Shown one piece after another: positions 1-5,859 of a stretch of 7,456 nucleotides of DNA (positions within the stretch are counted from its first letter, which is position 1; each line of letters starts with the position of its first letter). Below the pieces are notes generated by a model. The model was not told the origin of the DNA. It did not search any database and saw nothing but the letters and a program-made list of their open reading frames with translations. Location of the stretch: assembly GCA_003135995.1 (NCBI GenBank), contig PNBM01000164.1, positions 4,078 through 11,533 of the forward strand, given 5' to 3'. The translations under genes were made by a program, and so were the position numbers. This DNA is from Ignavibacteriota bacterium (lineage in GTDB: Bacteria; Bacteroidota; Ignavibacteria; Tepidaquicellales; Tepidaquicellaceae).

Positions 1-71
1 TATATACCAATCTGATAAAACGGAAGAACATATTTAAATATAATTTTTTTATAAACATAATTTTCAAAATT
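1..71 (+). promoter_or_regulatory. A/T-rich leader with possible promoter of the first gene
   Basis: This is very A/T-rich DNA directly before the first start codon. A TATAAT-like hexamer lies at 39-44, about 28 bases before the ATG, but no matching -35 box is visible and the Bacteroidota TAnnTTTG element is absent. A near-perfect A/T palindrome (57-73) overlaps the start codon. There is no Shine-Dalgarno sequence. The promoter call is weak because such hexamers arise by chance in A/T-rich DNA. Confidence 0.25.
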
Positions 72-2108
72 ATGAAAAATAAATTACTAATTGTAATTTT
101 AATCTGCTGCACACTTTTATTTTCATTTACTTTCTCAAGAGACACTTCAGATAAACTTGTCTTTAATAACCTGATGTTTGAATTCGTAGCGACGAATGGC
201 TACGGCAATAACATCTATATAGATAATTTCAGAGTGGGCGTGCAGTATAATAACGACCTTGCAATAGCAGGATTCAATTTACAGGACAAAAACTACCTTG
301 TGCCGGGTCAAACCTCAATAATGGTTTTACCTGTGGTCACAATAAATAACAATGGAAAAAATTCAAATTCAGGTGCTACAGTAACAATGGTAGTAACGAG
401 CCCTGCTTATAGTTCGACAAAGCCTGTTCCTGTTATTACACCCGGGTATTCTGCAACTGTAAATTTTGATTCTATAAGTTTTTCTTCAAATGTTTCCAAG
501 GATGTTAAAATTTTTATTACCTGGGCATCTGACCAGTGGCACTATAACGATACTTTGATTCAGGCGACTATATTTCATCCCGGCGTTAAAAGAAAAGTAT
601 TATACGAAGCTCATACAAGCACGACCTGCGGACCCTGCGCCTCGATGAATCCCTATCTCGATGCGTTCGTTCAGGATAAATTTGATTCTTTGGTTCCGAT
701 TAAATATCACGCTTGGTGGCCTGCGACAGGTGACCCGATGTTCAATGCAAATCCTGACCAGGCAAGAGTAAGAATTTTTTATAATGGAATAAATTCCATT
801 CCTGCTTTAATGGTGGATGGAATTATATTACAAATCAGTTCTTATAATGTGCTTTCAAATCTGCAGAACCCTTTAACTACAAGGCTTGCGACGGGCGCGC
901 CATTATCGATTTCCGTGACGGATACAAGAATTGCCGGAGATTCAATTAAAGCAAACGTAACTGTGAATATAGTTTCACCGCTTTCACCGAACGGAAACTT
1001 CAGACTAAGAGCTGTAGCTAACGAAAGAAAAATCACATATTCCACTCCTCCGGGTTCTAACGGAGAAACAATTTTTTATGATGTGTTCAGATGGATGTAT
1101 CCGAATACTGACGGAATACAAATACCTCTTACAACGGGTACATATAATTATGAATTCAGATATAAAAGACAGGCGGCATGGGTGGATTCAATGATGTACA
1201 CGGCTGTATTCGTACAAAACGATGTAACGAAAGAAGTTATGAATTGTAATAAGGCAAGAAATTATTATGTTGATAACGTGATTGCGGCGAATAAAAAATT
1301 TAATAATACGGTAACTGATGTATCGGGTAGTCAGGTTTGTCTTAATAATGAAATCAAAAAATTTGATATTCAATCGGGTCACTATTTTGAAAATTTTGAA
1401 ACGCTATTTCCTGCACCGGGCTGGCAATTGATAAATCCTGATTATAGTACGACTTTTATGCAATATGCAAGTACAAATGGTCCTTCATTCCCGGGCACGC
1501 ATAGCATCAGGTATAATTGTTTTATGTATGACGCAATAGGTCAGATGGATTATCTCAAAACTATGTTATATAGTAATATCGACCCAAGCGATTCATTGAT
1601 TTTTGAATACGCGCACGCAGTAAGACCGGGTTATACCGACCGCCTCAGATTATTGATGTCAACAAACGGAGGCGTGAGTTTCCCGAACGTCGTATTCGAT
1701 AAATCCGGCTCTGTCCTTGCTACTGCACCGGATCAATCAACTTCATTCGTTCCGTCGAGTTCAAGCCAGTGGGGAAGATTTGCAATTAGAATAGGAGATA
1801 TTCCGCTTGGTGTTGAACCGGTTGGAAATAATATTCCGGCAAGTTATAGCTTAAGCCAGAATTATCCGAATCCGTTTAATCCGAAAACGATTATTAAGTT
1901 TACTATTCCCTCTTTCGAAGGGGGGATGACGGTTCTCAAAGTATATGATGTTCTTGGAAAAGAAGTTGCAACTTTGATAAATGAAAATTTAAAAGCCGGC
2001 TCTTATGAAACCGAATTTGACGGGAGCAATTTATCTTCAGGAATTTATTTCTATAAGCTTAAAACAAATAATTTCAGCTCAGTAAAAAGAATGCTGCTTG
2101 TGAAATAA
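72..2108 (+). CDS. Secreted T9SS cargo protein with thioredoxin/Omp28-like and jelly-roll-like domains
   Basis: This 678-residue protein is probably exported by Sec and then moved across the outer membrane by the type IX system. Residues 1-22 form a signal peptide (KNK, a hydrophobic run, cleavage near FTFS/RD). Residues about 23-170 are beta-rich, resembling a CARDB-like sandwich. Residues about 173-400 look like an Omp28-type thioredoxin fold: C186-G-P-C189 follows EAHTSTT, and SIPALMVDG supplies the expected cis-Pro (P244). A segment starting YFENFE at 438 and running to about 590, with GQMDYL and LIFEYAHA, resembles a choice-of-anchor J/cleaved-adhesin jelly roll. The C-terminus is a type A sorting domain: NYPNPFNP at 597-604, VYDVLGKEVATL, SGIYFYKL and a basic KRMLLVK end. 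The CGPC pair suggests thiol-disulfide chemistry, but many Omp28-like proteins have no proven activity. The ATG gives a full signal peptide. An intrinsic terminator follows, so it is probably monocistronic. Domain limits are approximate. Confidence 0.9.
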   Translation: MKNKLLIVILICCTLLFSFTFSRDTSDKLVFNNLMFEFVATNGYGNNIYIDNFRVGVQYNNDLAIAGFNLQDKNYLVPGQTSIMVLPVVTINNNGKNSNSGATVTMVVTSPAYSSTKPVPVITPGYSATVNFDSISFSSNVSKDVKIFITWASDQWHYNDTLIQATIFHPGVKRKVLYEAHTSTTCGPCASMNPYLDAFVQDKFDSLVPIKYHAWWPATGDPMFNANPDQARVRIFYNGINSIPALMVDGIILQISSYNVLSNLQNPLTTRLATGAPLSISVTDTRIAGDSIKANVTVNIVSPLSPNGNFRLRAVANERKITYSTPPGSNGETIFYDVFRWMYPNTDGIQIPLTTGTYNYEFRYKRQAAWVDSMMYTAVFVQNDVTKEVMNCNKARNYYVDNVIAANKKFNNTVTDVSGSQVCLNNEIKKFDIQSGHYFENFETLFPAPGWQLINPDYSTTFMQYASTNGPSFPGTHSIRYNCFMYDAIGQMDYLKTMLYSNIDPSDSLIFEYAHAVRPGYTDRLRLLMSTNGGVSFPNVVFDKSGSVLATAPDQSTSFVPSSSSQWGRFAIRIGDIPLGVEPVGNNIPASYSLSQNYPNPFNPKTIIKFTIPSFEGGMTVLKVYDVLGKEVATLINENLKAGSYETEFDGSNLSSGIYFYKLKTNNFSSVKRMLLVK

Positions 2109-2128
2109 ATTTTATTATATTTTGTTTT

Positions 2129-2154
2129 CGTTCCCGCGCTCCGGCATGGGAACG
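2129..2154. repeat. Short inverted repeat, CGTTCCC/GGGAACG type
   Basis: The arms CGTTCCC (2129-2135) and GGGAACG (2148-2154) pair perfectly around a 12-base G/C-rich centre containing CTCCGG. It starts about 20 bases after the stop codon of the secreted protein. The GTTCCC...GGGAAC form with a GCTCCGG-like centre resembles short dispersed intergenic palindromes seen in many bacterial genomes, from memory. It has no T-tract of its own, so it is not a terminator by itself. Confidence 0.6.
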
Positions 2155-2161
2155 CAAATAG

Positions 2162-2191
2162 GCCCTGTAAATATCTTGCAGGGCTTTTTTT
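2162..2191 (+). terminator. Rho-independent terminator
   Basis: A 9-bp stem, GCCCTGTAA (2162-2170) with TTGCAGGGC (2176-2184) including one T-G wobble, closes a 5-base loop and is followed directly by seven Ts (2185-2191). This is a textbook intrinsic terminator. It lies 54 bases after the stop at 2108 and should separate the secreted-protein transcript from the hypE-hypD pair. Confidence 0.9.
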
Positions 2192-2197
2192 ATTTGT

Positions 2198-2231
2198 TCC
2201 CCCTCTCCTTTCAGGAAAGAGGGAGGGTGTG
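2198..2231. repeat. C-rich/G-rich short inverted repeat
   Basis: CCCTCT (2201-2206) pairs with AGAGGG (2218-2223). An inner CCT/AGG pair (2207-2209 with 2213-2215) extends the stem with a two-base bulge. The composition differs sharply from the A/T-rich surroundings. The CCCCTCTCC...GAGAGGG style resembles short intergenic repeats scattered through many environmental genomes; that comparison is from memory. No gene overlaps it. Confidence 0.5.
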
Positions 2232-2272
2232 ATTTTTGCTCTTATATTTTAAAAAATTTTTACAATGATTCA

Positions 2273-2319
2273 TTGTGTCGGGGAGTCGCTTACGTTCTTT
2301 GTAAGGACTCCCGACACAA
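2273..2319. repeat. Long imperfect hairpin upstream of the activase
   Basis: The left arm (2273-2293) and right arm (2301-2319) form about 19 base pairs: TTGTGTC/GACACAA, GGG/CCC, AGTC/GACT and CTTAC/GTAAG, with two bulged Gs on the left and a 7-base loop (2294-2300). It is G/C-rich within A/T-rich DNA. There is no T-tract on the + strand, so it is unlikely to be a + strand terminator. It could be a mobile short palindromic repeat or a structured 5' leader for hypE-hypD. An open frame runs through it, but the hairpin explains that sequence better than coding does. Confidence 0.75.
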
Positions 2320-2389
2320 AAAGGAATGTTATTATTTATATATATATTTTACGGCCTATTTGATATATTTATTTATAAATCATAAGAAT

Positions 2390-3121
2390 TTGAAAGGTAT
2401 AATCTTCGACATAAGGCGTTTCTCTACTCACGATGGTCCGGGCATTCGGACTACTGTGTTTTTTAAAGGATGTCCGCTTAATTGCATCTGGTGCCATAAT
2501 CCCGAAGGCAGAAATTGTGAAATCGAAAAAGCAGTCAGAATTAACAAAATAAGCGAACGCGAATTTAAAGTAGAAGAATTAATAGGCAGAGAAGTCGGAG
2601 TCAGAGACGTGATGAACGAAGTCGAAAGGGATATGATTGCTTTTGAAGAATCGGGAGGCGGCGTTACATTCTCAGGCGGAGAGCCTATGTACCAGGTCAA
2701 CTTTTTAAAAGCACTTTTAATAGAATCGAAGAAAAAAAATATTCACACTGTGGTTGATACTTCAGGTTATACTTCAAAGCAAAATCTTGAAGAGATAATA
2801 GACCTTGTCGATTTATTTTTATACGATATAAAACTTTTCGATGACGCCGAGCACATAAAATTTACAGGCAGGTCAAATGTCACTATTTTAGAAAACCTTG
2901 AATACCTTTTTAATAAAGGGAAAAAAGTTATTTTAAGAATTCCAATTGTACCCGGAATAAACTTTACAACTTCAAATATTATTTTATTAAAAGAATATAT
3001 TTCGTTGCATAAAGGAAAAATTCACGAAATCGGACCGCTGCCGTTTCATAATATAGCCGATAATAAATATGATAAGTTGAAAATGAATAATCCGATGAAG
3101 GATGTAAAAAGTTTAAAGTAA
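2390..3121 (+). CDS. hypE: Glycyl-radical-enzyme activase (HypE-like radical SAM), ends early at in-frame TAA
   Basis: This enzyme cleaves S-adenosylmethionine at a [4Fe-4S] cluster to place a radical on the catalytic glycine of the HypD encoded next door. The chosen start is TTG at 2390, giving LKGIIFDIRRF, the usual beginning of the family. The open frame reaches back to 2273, but those extra 39 residues look random and come from a hairpin. Visible motifs are STHDGPGIRTTVF (12-24), the cluster motif C28-PLN-C32-IW-C35 followed by HNPE, SGGGVTFSGGEP (G96-G97-E98-P99), DTSGY from D123, YDIK around 145-148, and RIPIVPGIN from R183. The protein has only four cysteines (28, 32, 35, 43), so the ferredoxin-like insert with extra clusters found in many relatives is missing. 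Translation stops at TAA 3119-3121 after 243 residues, yet the same frame continues with a normal family C-terminus to 3187. The role as partner of hypD is inferred from adjacency, with 12 bases between the restored gene end and hypD. Confidence 0.88.
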   Translation: MKGIIFDIRRFSTHDGPGIRTTVFFKGCPLNCIWCHNPEGRNCEIEKAVRINKISEREFKVEELIGREVGVRDVMNEVERDMIAFEESGGGVTFSGGEPMYQVNFLKALLIESKKKNIHTVVDTSGYTSKQNLEEIIDLVDLFLYDIKLFDDAEHIKFTGRSNVTILENLEYLFNKGKKVILRIPIVPGINFTTSNIILLKEYISLHKGKIHEIGPLPFHNIADNKYDKLKMNNPMKDVKSLK

Positions 3122-3187
3122 GAAGATTTATTTGTTTTAAAAAACGAACTTGAATCCCTTGGAGTAAAAGTTAAAATCGGGGGATAA
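3119..3187 (+). pseudogene. In-frame nonsense codon and separated C-terminal tail of hypE
   Basis: After the TAA at 3119-3121, the hypE frame continues for 21 codons (3122-3184) to a second TAA at 3185-3187. The tail begins EDLFVLKNELESLG and ends VKVKIGG. This is the usual end of glycyl-radical activases, where an amphipathic helix leads to a terminal K-x-x-G-G; that comparison is from memory. Frame and spacing to hypD are intact, so a single codon seems changed (AAA or GAA to TAA would suffice). It may be a true truncation, a sequencing or assembly error, or a read-through site. No separate start codon or ribosome site precedes the tail. Confidence 0.8.
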
Positions 3188-3199
3188 AAATTACTATTT

Positions 3200-5557
3200 A
3201 TGACTGAAAGAATAAAAAAACTAAGAGAACAAAGTATAAATGCGGTAAATAAGTTGTCCGCCGAGAGAGCGATGCTTGTAACTGAATTTTATAAAAGCGA
3301 AGCGGCGAGAGAATTATCCACTCCTGTAAAACGTGCACTATGTTTCAAGTATATTCTTGAAAATAAATATGTTTGCATAAACGATAATGAATTAATCGTT
3401 GGCGAGAGAGGTCCTGAGCCTAAAGCGGCGCCTACTTATCCGGAGATTTGCCTGCATTCGCTTGAAGACCTTGATATGCTTGACACACGGCCGAAGGTCA
3501 GCTTTAAAGTCTCTGGCGAAGTTAAAAAAATTTATAAAGAAATAATTATTCCTCACTGGAAAGGAAAATCCAACAGGGATAAAATAATGAATGGTTTTCC
3601 TCCCGAATGGCTGAAAGCATTTAAAACCGGAATGTTCACGGAGTTTATGGAGCAGAGAGCGCCCGGACACACAGTTGCCGACGGAAAGATTTATAAAAAA
3701 GGAATGCTGGATTTTAAAAATGATATAAAGTTGTCTATTGAAAAACTTGATTTTTTAAACGACCCGGATGCGTACAAAAAAAGAGAAGAACTGAAAGCGA
3801 TGGACATATCCTGTGACGCAATTATTTCTTTTGCACTCAGACATGCTGATAAACTTGAAGAACTCTCTGAAAAAGAAACTGATTCAATCAGAAAAATAGA
3901 ATTAAAAGAAATTGCCGAAGTCTGCAGACGCGTCCCTGCAAACGCACCGCAAAATTTTCACGAAGCATTACAATATTATTGGTTTGTTCATCTCGGGGTT
4001 ATCACCGAAGTAAATCCCTGGGATTCCTTTAATCCGGGGCGTTTGGACCAGCACCTATATCCTTTTTACAAAAAAGGTTTGGATGACGGAACACTTACAA
4101 AAGAAAAAGCAATTGAACTTATTCAGGCATTCTGGATTAAATTTAATAACCATCCCGCTCCTCCAAAAATGGGAGTTACTGCGAAAGAAAGTAATACTTA
4201 TACGGATTTTGCTTTGATAAATCTCGGAGGTGTGAAAGAGGACGGCTCTGATGCTGTTAATGAACTCACATATATTCTGCTCGATATTATTGAAGAAATG
4301 CGTTTATTGCAGCCGAGCTCTATGATTCAGTTAAGCAAGAAAAGTCCGGATAGTTTTGTAAAACGCGCACTAAAAATTGTAAAAACAGGTTTCGGTCAGC
4401 CGTCAATTTTCAACACAGATGAAATTATTCAGGAATTATTAAGACAGGGAAAATCAATAGATGATGCAAGATGCGGCGGTGCGAGCGGCTGCGTTGAAAC
4501 CGGTGCATTCGGAAAAGAAGCTTATATATTAACAGGCTATTTCAATCTCGTAAAAATTCTTGAGCTTACACTTTATAACGGAATTAATCCCCGAACAGGA
4601 GAACAGGTTGGATTGCAAACAGGCAATGTCAGAACTTTCAATTCGTTCGATGATTTTATGGAAGCTTACAAAAAGCAAATAGAATATTTTGTAAATATAA
4701 AAATTACTGGCAGCAATATTATTGAAAGTATAATTTCAGAAAATCTTCCCGTTCCATTTTTATCCGTTATAATTGATGATTGCATAAAAAACGGAAAAGA
4801 CTATAACTCAGGCGGAGCGCGATACAACACGAATTACATTCAGGGTGTCGGAATGGGAACACTGACGGATTGCCTTTCAGCAATTAAATATCAGGTATTT
4901 GACAAGAAAAATATTTCTTTTGATAAACTTTCAAAAGCTTTGACTTCTGATTTTGAAGGTTATGAAAATTTACAGCACGAATTAATTTACAATACTCCGA
5001 AATACGGAAATGACGATAACTATGCAGACGTAAATGCCGTTAAAGTTTTTGATTACTTCTACGATGCTGTAAACGGAAGACCATCGCCGCGAGGAGGAAC
5101 ATACAGGATAAATCTTCTCCCGACTACATGTCACGTATATTTCGGAAGCGTGACCGATGCAACTCCCGATGGAAGAAAAAAATCAACCCCTGTATCGGAA
5201 GGAATATCTCCGGTTCAGGGAGCAGATACTAAAGGTCCGACGGCGGTCATTAACACCTGCGCTAAGCTCGACCACATAAGGACAGGAGGAACATTGCTAA
5301 ACCAAAAATTCTCCCCTGCGTTTTTTAAAGATGATGAAGCCATAGATAAAATTGCGCATCTTATCAGAAGCTATTTCAGAATGGACGGACATCATATACA
5401 ATTCAATGTTATTAATGCAGAGACTTTGCGTGATGCACAAAAACATCCCGAAAAATATAAAGATTTAATAGTACGCGTAGCAGGTTACAGCGATTACTTC
5501 AATGATTTAACACCGGAGCTTCAGGAAGAAATCATTAAGCGCACGACTCAATGTTAA
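3200..5557 (+). CDS. hypD: trans-4-hydroxy-L-proline dehydratase, glycyl radical enzyme
   Basis: This cytoplasmic, oxygen-sensitive enzyme removes water from trans-4-hydroxy-L-proline to give 1-pyrroline-5-carboxylate, which P5C reductase can turn into proline. The 785 residues are close to the roughly 789 of Clostridioides difficile HypD. The PFL-like barrel is followed by the glycyl radical domain, with RVAGYSD placing the radical glycine at G762. The thiyl-radical cysteine lies in SGCVETGAFGKEAY at C431, with general base E433. Against published HypD numbering, recalled from memory, F149, H157 (in EFMEQRAPGHTV), D275 (NPWDSF), S331, C431, E433, Y447, T642 and G762 match F152, H160, D278, S334, C434, E436, Y450, T645 and G765 with a constant shift of 3. 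That argues against pyruvate formate-lyase, glycerol dehydratase or choline lyase. The ATG at 3200 lacks a Shine-Dalgarno site but begins the family's usual N-terminus (RIKKLREQSINA). It is in the same frame as hypE and presumably co-transcribed with it. The last Cys codon and stop lie in a heptamer repeat. Confidence 0.94.
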   Translation: MTERIKKLREQSINAVNKLSAERAMLVTEFYKSEAARELSTPVKRALCFKYILENKYVCINDNELIVGERGPEPKAAPTYPEICLHSLEDLDMLDTRPKVSFKVSGEVKKIYKEIIIPHWKGKSNRDKIMNGFPPEWLKAFKTGMFTEFMEQRAPGHTVADGKIYKKGMLDFKNDIKLSIEKLDFLNDPDAYKKREELKAMDISCDAIISFALRHADKLEELSEKETDSIRKIELKEIAEVCRRVPANAPQNFHEALQYYWFVHLGVITEVNPWDSFNPGRLDQHLYPFYKKGLDDGTLTKEKAIELIQAFWIKFNNHPAPPKMGVTAKESNTYTDFALINLGGVKEDGSDAVNELTYILLDIIEEMRLLQPSSMIQLSKKSPDSFVKRALKIVKTGFGQPSIFNTDEIIQELLRQGKSIDDARCGGASGCVETGAFGKEAYILTGYFNLVKILELTLYNGINPRTGEQVGLQTGNVRTFNSFDDFMEAYKKQIEYFVNIKITGSNIIESIISENLPVPFLSVIIDDCIKNGKDYNSGGARYNTNYIQGVGMGTLTDCLSAIKYQVFDKKNISFDKLSKALTSDFEGYENLQHELIYNTPKYGNDDNYADVNAVKVFDYFYDAVNGRPSPRGGTYRINLLPTTCHVYFGSVTDATPDGRKKSTPVSEGISPVQGADTKGPTAVINTCAKLDHIRTGGTLLNQKFSPAFFKDDEAIDKIAHLIRSYFRMDGHHIQFNVINAETLRDAQKHPEKYKDLIVRVAGYSDYFNDLTPELQEEIIKRTTQC

Positions 5558-5572
5558 ATGCTAACTGCTAAA
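5552..5572. repeat. Degenerate heptamer repeat over the hypD stop
   Basis: Three consecutive 7-mers, TGTTAAA, TGCTAAC and TGCTAAA, run from 5552 to 5572. The first contains the last codon (TGT, Cys785) and the TAA stop of hypD. Repeat growth may therefore have reached the end of the gene and set its last residue. Confidence 0.6.
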
Positions 5573-5578
5573 TTAAGA

Positions 5579-5650
5579 GCGTCTGCTACTGCCGCTACAA
5601 CTGATACTGCTACTACAACTGCCACTGCTACTACTGCCGCTGCTACTACA
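5579..5650. repeat. Degenerate trinucleotide repeat tract
   Basis: About 24 consecutive triplets of the form GCN, ACN or close variants (GCT, ACT, GCC, ACA, one GAT) make a 72-base period-3 tract. Read in the frame of 5558 it gives an almost pure Ala/Thr run. The unit GCTACTACAA occurs twice (5609-5618 and 5642-5651), suggesting local duplication. It looks like a microsatellite rather than a gene because the repeat fully explains the open frame. Confidence 0.75.
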
Positions 5651-5658
5651 AATTCTAC

Positions 5659-5679
5659 ATTCAGCATTCAGCATTCAGA
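5659..5679. repeat. ATTCAGC heptamer tandem repeat
   Basis: ATTCAGC occurs at 5659-5665 and 5666-5672, then ATTCAGA at 5673-5679, followed by a poorer copy, ATTCGAG (5680-5686). This is a second period-7 array, unlike in sequence to the one over the hypD stop, and the two flank the triplet tract. Confidence 0.75.
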
Positions 5680-5763
5680 ATTCGAGTATGTATATCTTTT
5701 TGAATGAAATATCATAATTAAATTTATTTATATTATGCATTGTAAAGAATATATCATCCTTCC

Positions 5764-5787
5764 GAAACGATTTTTGATTGAAACGAT
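5764..5787. repeat. GAAACGAT direct repeat
   Basis: The octamer GAAACGAT occurs at 5764-5771 and again at 5780-5787, starts 16 bases apart, about 73 bases before the next start codon. It could be a paired protein-binding site in the promoter of the downstream gene, or chance. No regulator family can be named. Confidence 0.3.
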
Positions 5788-5859
5788 AACGTCAATAAAT
5801 AATAAGCTGCCTAATGAAAAAATTCAAAAGAAAAAATTTTTAATTTTAAAAAATCTTGT

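Larger units (their letters stand above)
5558..5859. other. Intergenic region, no convincing gene
   Basis: This 302-base gap between hypD and the next secreted protein begins with low-complexity repeats (5552-5679) and ends in very A/T-rich DNA (about 5700-5859). An ATG directly abutting the hypD stop opens a 49-codon frame (5558-5707), but its product is mostly Ala and Thr from the triplet repeat and it has no ribosome site, so I do not call it a gene. I see no clear hairpin-plus-T-tract terminator after hypD and no recognisable RNA gene. The promoter of the downstream gene presumably lies in 5700-5859, without a box I can defend. Confidence 0.6.

Noticed and set aside
57..73. A/T palindrome as an operator or start-codon-masking hairpin
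   Set aside because: It is made only of A/T pairs with a one-base centre in very A/T-rich DNA, so chance explains it.
842..1382. Minus-strand open frames inside the first secreted protein
   Set aside because: They are antisense to a well-supported gene and have no recognisable features.
2273..2389. N-terminal extension of the activase frame (39 residues)
   Set aside because: It is encoded by a hairpin and A/T-rich DNA, its residues do not resemble any activase, and family-like sequence begins exactly at 2390.
2109..2389. A tRNA or small RNA gene among the hairpins
   Set aside because: No cloverleaf, CCA end or T-arm-like sequence is present; the hairpins are separate inverted repeats and one terminator.
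3119..3121. UAA reassigned to an amino acid in this organism
   Set aside because: The first secreted protein and hypD both end at TAA where their families end, and the hypE tail itself also ends with TAA.
2428..3670. Minus-strand open frames opposite hypE and the start of hypD
   Set aside because: They are shadows of two clearly recognised enzymes.
3200..5557. Pyruvate formate-lyase, glycerol/propanediol dehydratase or choline trimethylamine-lyase identity
   Set aside because: There is no adjacent Cys-Cys pair as in PFL, and the residues around C431 and at positions 149, 157, 275, 331, 447 and 642 follow HypD instead.
5552..5679. CRISPR array
   Set aside because: Units are 3 or 7 bases long with no spacers, so these are simple tandem repeats.
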